Shown here piece after piece: positions 55,677 to 64,000 of a stretch of 64,000 nucleotides of DNA; within the stretch, counting starts at the first letter, position 1; the number at the start of each line of letters is the position of its first letter. The DNA lies in assembly GCA_937136055.1 (NCBI GenBank), contig CAKZOD010000028.1, positions 17,548-81,547 on the forward strand, in the 5' to 3' direction. This DNA is from an uncultured Oceanospirillaceae bacterium. Lineage in GTDB: Bacteria > Pseudomonadota > Gammaproteobacteria > Pseudomonadales > Balneatricaceae. The notes under the pieces were generated by a model that saw nothing but the letters and a program-made list of their open reading frames with translations, had not been told where the DNA came from and ran no database searches. The translations under genes and the position numbers were made by a program.

Positions 55677-57497
55677 ATGCGTCAAAAAATCCGCTTACAC
55701 TCAGCCGTTGCTCACCCACAAGGGGAGCGATTGCACCTGACAGCGGGGCGCTCGTTAGGTGAACGTGAATTTGATCAGCTTCAAGCCTATGTGGATTTTC
55801 GCTGTGACTCACTTTTAAGTGCTCAAACACCGGGTATTGTGCAGGGGCTTGAAGTGAGCGTAACGGGATCGAAAAGCTCTCAAGGCTTTGATCCACAAAC
55901 AACAAAAATACGCGTGTTTTCAGGTAGAGCAATAGGTACAGATGCCCGTGCTATTCGCGTATTTCATCCCTTAGACATCACCTGGCCAGATTTACTATCA
56001 TCAATTTCCGCTAACGCTGAAATGGATGACACTGCATACAGCAATGATATTGATGATGGCTTTTATTATCTGTGTTTATCCCGTGCAGTAATGCTGGTAG
56101 ATGAGGGTGGAAACTTAACGCCTTGCAACCGCCATGAACAAGATAAACTGCGCGATAGCCGTATAGAAACGATCACGCAATTACACTTAGAGCCAATCAA
56201 AGGGCTGCAGCCTGCCTTGAATGATACAAAGCTTAAAGCCTGCAACTATCTGTTAGCTAACCAACTTTCACAGCTTTCAAACCAGCCTAGTGATAGCGAT
56301 TTGCATGAAAAAGGCGCTATTCGTGTAGCACTGCTTAAAATCAATAATCAGCAGCTGCAATGGCTTGATAACCTTGCAGGGCGTTACTTAAGTGAAAAAG
56401 ACAGTGCTTATCACTGTTTTGCACGCCACTGGGAGCTGCATATATCAAATGCGAATGCTCTTGATCTAGATGCTAACTCCAGCGCTGATACGGTGCGCCC
56501 CTTAAGTGATATTTTGGGAATGCGCTACATGCCAAGCGCCGGTACTTTTCCCGCAGCATTGATTAGCCATCTTGCGGGTGAGCCTATTTCATTAGATGAA
56601 GGCGAATTTTGGCAACGCCCGCAACTAGGGTTTAGTGCAAGAGATTTAGAAATTGAAATTGTGCCTGTTGCGGCTAATAACGTAGAAGCTACTATTGCAC
56701 GGGAAATCAACCGTAGCGAGATAGATTTAACAAGCTATAAGCATCACAGAATACGTTTAATGGTGGCGGTTGATGAGCATCAGTACCGAGCGGATTTGAT
56801 GGCCTTGCCGCAAGTGAATCAGCCTTTAGTGCAAGTGCTTGAAACGCGCTATGCACAAAGCATCAGTGATTATAATGCCTGGGCAAACCAGTTTGATGAG
56901 CTTTATAAAGGTTTAGATCGAGACTTAGATCAACCGAGCACTGTGAAATATTACCGTGAGCCGATAGCGCTTTTTAGCGGTATTTACCAAGTCGCAGGAC
57001 CGATAGACGCCTATCCTAAACTTTCACAGTATTTACAAGCAGATAGCTTGAAAATCCCGCCCTTTGAGATCGCACCTTTAGCAACTGCTCAGTGCTTATC
57101 ACAGCTAGCAGATCAGCGCGCTGAGCAGCTTGTCGATAATCAAGTATTACCAAGACCTTATCAATTACACCAATCAATTGCGCAAGATATAGAAACAGTC
57201 GCTATTACAAAGCAGCGCGATACTAGCTTAAGTGCAGGTTTATATCGTGAGCGGGCGGACATAGAAGCTGAAATTTTGGCTCTGGAGCAATCTTTAGAAG
57301 AGAGTTTTGATCTTATCGATGAAGTGAATGACTTTATCTTACTACAGCGCCAGCATCTTGATTCTATCAGTGTCTCTTTTGCTAGTTTAGCAGGTGGTGT
57401 ACCAGGTGATGGTAGTGGCCTTAATTTGATGCGTTGGAGCGGCAATATGAAATTTGAATATCCTAGTAATACGACTCCAACAAACAATGGAGAGTAG
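55677..57497 (+). CDS. eCIS block paralog 3 (606 aa)
   Basis: Unassigned function. It starts HPQGERLHLTAGRSLGEREF then QGLEVSV and RVFSGRAIGTDARAIRVFH, the third copy of the domain. A helical and beta middle follows, and a final coiled coil (EAEILALEQSLEESFDLIDE) precedes a short Gly/Asn tail. GGGAGAGG stands before the ATG. The three consecutive genes thus form a paralogous block, which suggests a hetero-oligomeric substructure. Confidence 0.6.
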   Translation: MRQKIRLHSAVAHPQGERLHLTAGRSLGEREFDQLQAYVDFRCDSLLSAQTPGIVQGLEVSVTGSKSSQGFDPQTTKIRVFSGRAIGTDARAIRVFHPLDITWPDLLSSISANAEMDDTAYSNDIDDGFYYLCLSRAVMLVDEGGNLTPCNRHEQDKLRDSRIETITQLHLEPIKGLQPALNDTKLKACNYLLANQLSQLSNQPSDSDLHEKGAIRVALLKINNQQLQWLDNLAGRYLSEKDSAYHCFARHWELHISNANALDLDANSSADTVRPLSDILGMRYMPSAGTFPAALISHLAGEPISLDEGEFWQRPQLGFSARDLEIEIVPVAANNVEATIAREINRSEIDLTSYKHHRIRLMVAVDEHQYRADLMALPQVNQPLVQVLETRYAQSISDYNAWANQFDELYKGLDRDLDQPSTVKYYREPIALFSGIYQVAGPIDAYPKLSQYLQADSLKIPPFEIAPLATAQCLSQLADQRAEQLVDNQVLPRPYQLHQSIAQDIETVAITKQRDTSLSAGLYRERADIEAEILALEQSLEESFDLIDEVNDFILLQRQHLDSISVSFASLAGGVPGDGSGLNLMRWSGNMKFEYPSNTTPTNNGE

Positions 57498-57504
57498 GTG
57501 ACTT

Positions 57505-59361
57505 ATGGCGAAAATAACACAATTGGCAAAGCAGTCGCTCTCTTATAAAAGTGTTTATAAAGCGCAAAAAGAAACGCCCCAATCGCTTTACCTTAATGAG
57601 CTATCAGTAGCGCCGAGTAAAGCGCTAAAAGATAAGCTTGCACTGATCAATCAACAGCAGTTTAAGGCCGATAAAATTAATGAGTCGGCATTTGCTAAGG
57701 GAGCCGGCAATTTTGGTGTACTCAATTATGTTGATACAACCTATACACTGTTTGAAAAAGCCAAGCAGGGGATTCAAGCCCTGCAACTTGAGCTGGTGGA
57801 CAGTGATGAGACCATTATTGCCAAAACAAAGCGCTATGTAGAATCGGCTTATGAGAGTAGTTATTTTGATAACACTCAGTTAGATACTTTTTTTGGTCAG
57901 TTTGTCGATAGCAGTCAAAATTTCAGTTTCACAGGATTGTCTAATATCAATAGCCTAACGACGACTGAAAGCGAAAGTCATCAGGCATTATTTAAAACCG
58001 GGACTTATATAAAAGATGATGTTCGACAAGTACAAAAGCTGCGCAGTCAGCTAGTGGCTTTTCGCCATTTAAAAGAGCGTAAAATTACCCAATTAAAGGC
58101 GAGACTAGCCAAAGTTAATGCGCAAATTCCTAAACAGCAACAGCGATTAAGTGCGTTAAATAATCAGCGTTTGAAAAGCCTGAGTGATTATCAAGTTGCC
58201 CGCCAATTGGTTAGTGAAGATTGGCAAAATGTAGAAAACGCCTATCAGCATCGCGCACATATTCTCGATAACCACTTAGGAATTAGCTTTGTCAAAATTA
58301 GAGAATCCAGTGTTAGCAAAACTTTACAGGGCAGAGCACTACTTGGGGTTGATAGCGATGAGTTGGTACCGGGCTGTGCTTTACAAGATGGTGAAATTCC
58401 AGAGTCAATTGAACCGTTTTTGGAATCGATCCTTGAAATCCCGCTATCTAACTGGCGCAGCTTAAAAGACTATCACCAGCACCTCCCCGATAGGCGAAAA
58501 CTGATCGGTTTGCTCGATAAACGTCACTATAGACTGGATTATCGCAGACAGCAGTCAACATTTGTCAAAGCTTCAGCACTTACACATCGTATGGGGGCAC
58601 TCAGTGCAGCCAACAAAACGTTAATAGAAGAAAGTGCTAAGCGTGAAATTAGCTATGTTGAATCTTTAGTGGCGCTGCAGGTGTCCTCAACACAAGTGTT
58701 ATCAATTGAAGATCTATTAAATGGGCCACCTCATCGCCTGCGTCATCAGTGCGAAACACTGCGCAATAAAATTGATCAAGCGACGCACTGCTTTATAAAT
58801 CAACTTGCGCAGCTAAGCCCTTGGATACGTTTGCAATGGGCGAGCAGTGCAGAGCAAGATGAGTTACAAATTGATGCACCAAAAACGTGGCCACAGGCGG
58901 ATAAAGCGTTAGCCGATAATCCAAATGCGATGCTAACACTCAGTGGCATTGTTCAATGGTGGTTTGATCAATTAGTGGAAGATGCTGATCAAGCGAGTTT
59001 ACTGGCGCTTTCTCACTTAATTAGAGCGAGCTTAGTGTACAGCGCATCTGATGATCCCAATGAGATTTTACACGGCCAGCTCAGTCCCATAGATACCACC
59101 CTTAAATTGGGGCATCAAATTAGAGTGGATTTAAATAAAGACGCCCACACCGGCACATTATTACAAGTAGTAGATGCAAATAATCAGCTACTTGCGACAC
59201 TGCGAGTAGAAGATATTGATAACAATGGCACCTTAACTACAGTGACTCAATTACAAGGACAACAGGCTATCACCATTAACAATGCCAAAGGTAAAGGGAA
59301 TTACAAAGTGACAGGTTTTACGCCACCTATTATGAAAAGCGCACATAACAGAGCAAATTAG
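57505..59361 (+). CDS. eCIS protein of unknown function (618 aa)
   Basis: Not recognised. Mostly helical: a coiled coil at about 182-250 (LRSQLVAFRHLKERKITQLK, LNNQRLKSLSDYQVARQLVS), then an all-helical domain, ending in a beta-rich tail (LRVEDIDNNGTLTTVTQLQG). No signal peptide or membrane segment. It begins 7 bp after the preceding gene. A structural or assembly role is the most that can be said. Confidence 0.55.
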   Translation: MAKITQLAKQSLSYKSVYKAQKETPQSLYLNELSVAPSKALKDKLALINQQQFKADKINESAFAKGAGNFGVLNYVDTTYTLFEKAKQGIQALQLELVDSDETIIAKTKRYVESAYESSYFDNTQLDTFFGQFVDSSQNFSFTGLSNINSLTTTESESHQALFKTGTYIKDDVRQVQKLRSQLVAFRHLKERKITQLKARLAKVNAQIPKQQQRLSALNNQRLKSLSDYQVARQLVSEDWQNVENAYQHRAHILDNHLGISFVKIRESSVSKTLQGRALLGVDSDELVPGCALQDGEIPESIEPFLESILEIPLSNWRSLKDYHQHLPDRRKLIGLLDKRHYRLDYRRQQSTFVKASALTHRMGALSAANKTLIEESAKREISYVESLVALQVSSTQVLSIEDLLNGPPHRLRHQCETLRNKIDQATHCFINQLAQLSPWIRLQWASSAEQDELQIDAPKTWPQADKALADNPNAMLTLSGIVQWWFDQLVEDADQASLLALSHLIRASLVYSASDDPNEILHGQLSPIDTTLKLGHQIRVDLNKDAHTGTLLQVVDANNQLLATLRVEDIDNNGTLTTVTQLQGQQAITINNAKGKGNYKVTGFTPPIMKSAHNRAN

Positions 59362-59372
59362 GCAGCATTATC

Positions 59373-61271
59373 ATGCAATTACGCCAAAACGATGAAATTG
59401 TGATCAATAAGCTCAGTGCAAGTCAAAGAGCAATACATGAGAGCCCCAGTACTTATGATTGGCAGTTGGCCCTTGATGGCTCAGCAATAGATTCATCACA
59501 CAGCGAACGTGTTTTAGTCATAAATAAGCTGAGTATTAATTTGCAGGGCGCAAGCTCTAGGCGACACCCCGCAATGCTAACGAGCCGTTTACGGGATAAA
59601 CTGAATGCTCAAACAGCACTATTAGCGCAACAGGCATTACATGTCAGTGACACTGCTGCTAGCCAATCACCTGCGGTTTATTTCAATGATCATGTGGAAT
59701 GGGTTGTCAGTTTTATCGTTGATAAATTTAAAGGGGAGCACCCCTGGTATTGGCAAAGTATTGAAGAAAACAACTTACCCGTGACCCAAAGTATTTGCCA
59801 AACGCTTTGTAATAACGGTGAGTTTCTTGCTGAAATTCTCGAACGTTTAAACAAGCAGGCATTAGCAGTACCTATACTTAAATCCCTATCAGATTTTGAT
59901 ATTCAACAGCTGTTACTGCAACTACAACGGCGCGACATTTTTTTTAATAACTCATCAGCCGGCTCTACAAAAGAACTTAAAAACAAAAGCTTAAATGATA
60001 TTCTTAACTGTTTTCATGATAATAAAATCCTATTCAAACGTGCACTAATACCTTTTACAACTATGCTAGCGCAGTGTTTTTCAACGGCACAAATACACTC
60101 ACGATCAATAAGGTGTGAGATGTTTTTGACATTATTCTCAACGCTTATTTGGCAGCGTTTGCCCAGTCAATTAAAGCAGGCTCAAACACATCAATACTGG
60201 TTAACGTTCATTAGCGATAACCTATGCGCCGATAATATAAAGCTATCTAGCACTGAACATTCGAGTGAAACCCAGCTGATCCAATCACATGAAAGTGCTT
60301 TACTCGCTGTGAGGCGAGATCTGGAACCTTCAAACGGTGATAAAAGTACTCAGCATCATGCTTGTATTATTGCTGAGTTTTATCACAGCCACTTGAGTGA
60401 GCTTAATACTTGGCAAATGATGAGAAAATCAACTCAAATTGATACACCAAAGTACCAAGTTTTGTACTTGAAGATCAGACAAGTTCACAGTGAGCTTCGC
60501 ATGCGCGCGCAATTAGCACAAAACAATAGCGTAGGTGGGAGTCAATCAACACTGCACGATTTTATTTACCTGCAACAAAACGTTATAAATAGCGAATTAA
60601 ACAATGAAACAATCAGCAATGCTTTACTAAATAGCACGAGAAGCTCAAAGGGTGAGCAAAACTTCAAAATGACACAGCCAGTGCAAGCGCGAGCGGTTAT
60701 TGACACACGTAAACTTGATCTAAGTGCTTTTGCGCCTACCCAGTGCGAGTTTTACAGCGCTGTTGGCGGCGTTTTTTACCTGCTGCATGTATTAAATAAT
60801 ACAGGTTGCCAAGCACTCATTGACCAAGAGCAGTTGCAGCCTTGGCATTGTATTTACTACTTAAGTTGTCACTTTCAAGTACCTTTCGATGCGCCGCTAC
60901 TAAATTTCTTCAAAGAGCAGCTTAAGCTTGATGAGATAAGCGAGCTCAAAGCGCTGCCAGCGCTCAGCATTAAAGCTCAGTACCTATTACCTATCTACTT
61001 ATTTGAGCAATTCCCACTTTCAAAAGAAATAGTTAGCGCATTATTGTGTAAACGCTCAAGAGTGACTTTATCCCAGCGTCATTTAGATATCTATTTTCAC
61101 TCGTCAGCAATTGATATAAACGCCCGCTTATCGGGGCTGGATATCAACCCTGGATGGATTCCAATGATAGAAATGGTGGTTAACTATCATTATCAAGAAG
61201 ATAGCTATTTATTAAACGATCGCGAAACAGACGCTGCTTCCTCTCATGATAATGCTGATAGGGGGCAGTGA
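59373..61271 (+). CDS. eCIS protein in the tape-measure position (632 aa)
   Basis: Not firmly recognised. The opening (INKLSASQRAIHES, VINKLSINLQGASSRRH) and later YSAVGGVFYLLHVLNNTGCQ have some resemblance to eCIS tape-measure proteins, and the gene lies directly upstream of the AAA+ ATPase as Pvc14 does before Pvc15. It is largely helical with short hydrophobic stretches, but has no long uninterrupted rod, so the role is tentative. The stop overlaps the next start (TGATG). Confidence 0.45.
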   Translation: MQLRQNDEIVINKLSASQRAIHESPSTYDWQLALDGSAIDSSHSERVLVINKLSINLQGASSRRHPAMLTSRLRDKLNAQTALLAQQALHVSDTAASQSPAVYFNDHVEWVVSFIVDKFKGEHPWYWQSIEENNLPVTQSICQTLCNNGEFLAEILERLNKQALAVPILKSLSDFDIQQLLLQLQRRDIFFNNSSAGSTKELKNKSLNDILNCFHDNKILFKRALIPFTTMLAQCFSTAQIHSRSIRCEMFLTLFSTLIWQRLPSQLKQAQTHQYWLTFISDNLCADNIKLSSTEHSSETQLIQSHESALLAVRRDLEPSNGDKSTQHHACIIAEFYHSHLSELNTWQMMRKSTQIDTPKYQVLYLKIRQVHSELRMRAQLAQNNSVGGSQSTLHDFIYLQQNVINSELNNETISNALLNSTRSSKGEQNFKMTQPVQARAVIDTRKLDLSAFAPTQCEFYSAVGGVFYLLHVLNNTGCQALIDQEQLQPWHCIYYLSCHFQVPFDAPLLNFFKEQLKLDEISELKALPALSIKAQYLLPIYLFEQFPLSKEIVSALLCKRSRVTLSQRHLDIYFHSSAIDINARLSGLDINPGWIPMIEMVVNYHYQEDSYLLNDRETDAASSHDNADRGQ

Positions 61272-63496
61272 TGGGTGATGGTAAAGCAAACAGCCTTGAG
61301 CAGGTAGAAAGCCTTGAGCGTATCGACAGCCATGAGCAGATAAACAGCCCTGAGCGCATAAAGAGCCAAGCGCAATATGAAACAAACAGCTCAAAACACC
61401 CCAATACATCCCCCCTTAACTCATCGCAAAAAGCACCCAACATCACAATACAAACATGGATCAGCAGCACATTACTCGCCTTTGCATTGCGCCATTTACC
61501 CGCCAATGATCCCTTTCTAGCTAACTTAGTCAACGAAAACCCACTTGTTAGTCATCTCAAAGCGAAAAGCAAAACTCAAAACAGCACTGAGCTAAGTGCC
61601 GGGCTAGAGGCTGGTGTGAAGCAAATTCAGCAAGATCAATTAATGATGAGTGATGCGCTCCAGCAATTGATACAAGATTTGAAGCTACCTCTATGGCAAC
61701 TCTGTATATTATCGCTTTGCGCCCAAGCAGAAGAAAACTTTACCATAAACATGTTGCTCAATCGCCTACAGCAAAGCGCTTCAAACACAGTGCAACCAAG
61801 CCAATCTATACCGAGGGCGCAGCTTCATTTATTGATCGAACTAGTAGCGGTTTTGTTTGATCGCAGTGTTTCAGTTAGTGAGCTGTTAGCACTGCCTATT
61901 GTCAAAATGAGGATAGTCGAATGTGAAGGTGAAAGTGTTTTAGCCAGCCGTTATCTTGTGTTTAACCATCAGTGGCTCCCTTTATTTTGTAGCGAATCAA
62001 TTGAAAATATGGGTTTATCAGGCCGTGCAGTCAACATTGAAGATGAGCAAGTGCTGCCGTTGATAGCTGAAAACATGCTCACTGAAATTAAGTATGTAAC
62101 GCAGCAATTAAAGCAGGATTTGATCAGCTCAATAATAATGCGTGGCGAGTACAGTATGGGTTTGATTATCGCTAATCAAATAGCCAAGTCCCTTAAGCTT
62201 AAATTGCGTATCTTCGAGCAACATGAGTACAGCAAATACACGGCAATAGCTTGTCATTACGCTAAGGTTTTGCCCGTAGTAAAACTTGCGTTAGCACCTG
62301 CACAAACCTATTCAATTACGACGATTGACCATCTATTTGTAAGCAAATGCGTTTATTTGTTGGGAACATCGGGTTTTGTCACTAACGCTGTTGAGCACAA
62401 TAATAGCGGTAACAGACATCAGTTGTATTCGCTTAACATACAAACACCACCGATGCTTCAAAGGCAGCACCATTGGCAACAGCAATTAGGTTCAACGAAA
62501 GACGTTGATAGCCTATTTCTGGCACAGAGTGCTTTGCTTTCAACCGTTACAATTAAACAAATATACCAGCAGGCAAGGCTATTTGCACAAGTACAAAATC
62601 GCTCAATCCAATATGGTGATATTGTAAAAGCGAGAGTGCATTTATGTGCAGGGCAACTAACGGATATTGCGCAACCTGTGCACTGGCATATAACAAAAGA
62701 GGCTTTTATCAGTAGCAGTGATGTTGAGCGACAGCTCAATGTACTTGTTAAGCGTTGCAGCGTGCGCGAAAAGCTCGGTACAGGTTTGGGCAGCGCATTA
62801 CAAACGACGTTGAATACAGGGGTTACTGCATTATTCTACGGTGCTAGCGGGGCTGGTAAAACGCTTGCTGCGAGTATTGTTGCCAGCCAGCTAGCGACAC
62901 CTTTGTACCGCATTGACTTAGCAGGATTGATGAATAAATACATAGGTGAAACAGAAAAAAACTTAAGCAAAGCACTGGATAAAGCGGCTGAGTCAGATGT
63001 GATTTTATTACTCGATGAAGCCGATGCGCTGTTTGGCCAGCGCTCTGATGCGAGTAATAGTGGGGACCGTTTTGCCAATATGCTGACGAACTATTTATTA
63101 ACACGCATTGAAACTCACCCAGGTATTGTCATTTTAACCTCGAATGCGAAAGAGCGTATTGATAGCGCCTTTACCAGGCGTTTAGATAGCGTGGTTGAAT
63201 TTCGCCTACCCAATGCAAAGCAGCGCTTTGCGCTTTTGTGTCATCACTTTGGATCACGCATACCTAGCCAATCTTTCTGCCAGTTTTTGGGCGATTACTG
63301 TGAGCTCAGTGGTGGTTTTATTCGCAATATTGTTCTTAATAGTGCAGCGATTGATGCAGGTGTTCAAGGGGATGCTATTAATGAATTTGTGGTGCTTGAG
63401 TGTGTGATTGATGAGTACCTAAAGCTTGGCAGAGCACTACCATCAGAGGTCACGCTTTACTACAAACGCTTAAAAGCAGCGGCAAAGGGGAGATAA
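61271..63496 (+). CDS. eCIS AAA+ ATPase (Pvc15-like)
   Basis: A 741-residue protein with a poorly conserved N-terminal half and a C-terminal AAA+ domain: Walker A YGASGAGKTLAASIVASQ (about 523-532), Walker B ILLLDEADALFGQR (about 578-590), the sensor Asn in VILTSNAKE, and arginines in AFTRRLDSVVEF. Pvc15-type ATPases are a conserved component thought to act in assembly or loading. Residues about 7-36 carry a six-residue repeat encoded by 18-bp DNA units. ATG 61271 overlaps the previous stop. Confidence 0.93.
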   Translation: MGDGKANSLEQVESLERIDSHEQINSPERIKSQAQYETNSSKHPNTSPLNSSQKAPNITIQTWISSTLLAFALRHLPANDPFLANLVNENPLVSHLKAKSKTQNSTELSAGLEAGVKQIQQDQLMMSDALQQLIQDLKLPLWQLCILSLCAQAEENFTINMLLNRLQQSASNTVQPSQSIPRAQLHLLIELVAVLFDRSVSVSELLALPIVKMRIVECEGESVLASRYLVFNHQWLPLFCSESIENMGLSGRAVNIEDEQVLPLIAENMLTEIKYVTQQLKQDLISSIIMRGEYSMGLIIANQIAKSLKLKLRIFEQHEYSKYTAIACHYAKVLPVVKLALAPAQTYSITTIDHLFVSKCVYLLGTSGFVTNAVEHNNSGNRHQLYSLNIQTPPMLQRQHHWQQQLGSTKDVDSLFLAQSALLSTVTIKQIYQQARLFAQVQNRSIQYGDIVKARVHLCAGQLTDIAQPVHWHITKEAFISSSDVERQLNVLVKRCSVREKLGTGLGSALQTTLNTGVTALFYGASGAGKTLAASIVASQLATPLYRIDLAGLMNKYIGETEKNLSKALDKAAESDVILLLDEADALFGQRSDASNSGDRFANMLTNYLLTRIETHPGIVILTSNAKERIDSAFTRRLDSVVEFRLPNAKQRFALLCHHFGSRIPSQSFCQFLGDYCELSGGFIRNIVLNSAAIDAGVQGDAINEFVVLECVIDEYLKLGRALPSEVTLYYKRLKAAAKGR
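61289..61378 (+). repeat. 18-bp coding minisatellite, five units, in the ATPase gene
   Basis: Units begin at 61289, 61307, 61325, 61343 and 61361. The shared core is A-AGCC-TGAGC. The units encode NSLEQV, ESLERI, DSHEQI, NSPERI and KSQAQY. Copy-number change keeps the frame. Confidence 0.9.
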
Positions 63497-63497
63497 C

Positions 63498-64000
63498 ATG
63501 CATTTAAATGAGCGCACAACTCACCCTAAAAAAAGTAATCCTCAAGGGTTTAAAGATGATCGGGGAGTTGTTCGCGCAAAACAAAAGAAATCAGCGTCTC
63601 AAGAAACCCAAAGTAGCTATGAGCCCGCTTATTTACAGGCAAAATTAGCGGTTGCCCCAGCGTCTGATCCACTAGAGCTTCAAGCTGATGCCTTAGCAGA
63701 TAAAATAGCGTCGGTGCCTTTTAAATCTCAAAGAGATAGCAAAAGTAGTTCAGAACCTAATCTAAAAACACCCCCATCAATAGACCCTTTAAAATCGCTT
63801 AACACAGTGCAACGCAAAGCAAAGAGCACAGATAGTGTTGGTCATGGAGTCGTTGACAATAGTAAGGCTAGCCAAACAGCTATCCACAAAAATACCACCG
63901 AGGATGAGCAGATTCATCGCTCGCCAGATTCGCAATCGACAGAAACAGACCTAGCACAAAACCAAGAGCAGAGTATTTCGCAATTACTTGCTCAAACACA
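63498..64000 (+). CDS. partial eCIS-associated protein with DUF4157-type leader
   Basis: Starts ATG 63498, one base after the ATPase stop, and is still open at the right edge (167 codons seen). Residues about 50-72 read LAVAPASDPLELQADALADK, a close variant of the LxVGxPGDxxExEADRxAD motif that opens DUF4157 proteins linked to eCIS loci. The rest is a low-complexity, Ser/Gln/Lys-rich linker with QRKA and IHRS, like the IQR linkers in these proteins. The HExxH metallopeptidase core would lie beyond the window. It could be a cargo or loading protein. Confidence 0.75.
   Translation, partial: MHLNERTTHPKKSNPQGFKDDRGVVRAKQKKSASQETQSSYEPAYLQAKLAVAPASDPLELQADALADKIASVPFKSQRDSKSSSEPNLKTPPSIDPLKSLNTVQRKAKSTDSVGHGVVDNSKASQTAIHKNTTEDEQIHRSPDSQSTETDLAQNQEQSISQLLAQT

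Noticed and set aside
61180..61533. 117-codon minus frame with Cys/Gly-rich repeats opposite the ATPase start
   Set aside because: It is the reverse reading of the 18-bp minisatellite and adjoining coding DNA, and is not an independent gene.
34720..64000. Type VI secretion system or R-type pyocin/prophage
   Set aside because: No ClpV, TssJ/L/M or lysis, integrase or capsid genes; the DUF4255, CIS tube adaptor, DUF5908-like and Pvc15-type ATPase genes identify an eCIS.

Overview
The window is a contiguous piece of a gammaproteobacterial chromosome with moderate-to-low G+C. The gene order fabF-pabC-mltG-tmk-holB-pilZ-ycfH, a ubiquinone-type flavin hydroxylase, zapE, rof and slyD all point to Gammaproteobacteria. 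PilZ between holB and ycfH argues against the enterics. I cannot name the genus. About half the window is housekeeping or ordinary accessory chromosome and half is one large gene cluster for an extracellular contractile injection system (eCIS).

1-6.6 kb: fatty-acid/folate/peptidoglycan/replication cluster (fabF, pabC, mltG, tmk, holB, pilZ, ycfH). 6.7-12.3 kb: a signalling neighbourhood. A SiaB-like kinase and a SiaC-like phosphoprotein overlap and are followed by an intact HD-GYP protein; a membrane PP2C/SpoIIE phosphatase resembling SiaA lies on the other strand beyond an NhaD antiporter. In the known SiaABCD module the output is a diguanylate cyclase; here the co-transcribed output gene encodes a predicted c-di-GMP phosphodiesterase.

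12.3-34.2 kb: mixed chromosome. It holds a hotdog thioesterase, a UbiH/F-type hydroxylase, an M16C PreP-like protease, slyD, zapE, a chemoreceptor, a ClbS-like protein, rof, gabD-gabT beside a divergent LysR-EamA pair, a ChaC-type cyclotransferase, a Sel1 protein, NnrS, and a divergent Lrp/EamA pair. Several spacers and gene 3' ends carry short, unrelated, imperfect tandem repeats with 7-15 bp units.

34.2-64.0 kb: the eCIS locus, entirely on the + strand and running off the right edge. It opens with an AT-rich leader, an ECF-like sigma factor and a 56-residue gene resembling the N-terminus of a zinc-finger anti-sigma factor without the zinc ligands. Then come a DUF4255 tail terminator, a companion protein, sheath, tube, a sheath-like protein, a second tube, a CIS tube/LysM adaptor, a DUF5908-like small protein, a gp27-like hub, an OB-fold/beta-helix spike, a 614-residue protein with a hydrophobic C-terminus, gp25, a baseplate J protein and a gp7-like wedge. 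These are followed by three tandem proteins sharing a divergent N-terminal domain, two large unassigned proteins, an AAA+ ATPase, and the start of a protein with the DUF4157-type leader motif seen in eCIS-associated proteins.

The parts expected of a contraction machine are mostly present and intact. Unusual points are the built-in sigma/degenerate anti-sigma pair, the membrane-anchor candidate in the usual PAAR region, the sheath-tube-sheath-like-tube order, the three-paralog block, and an 18-bp coding minisatellite at the start of the ATPase gene.
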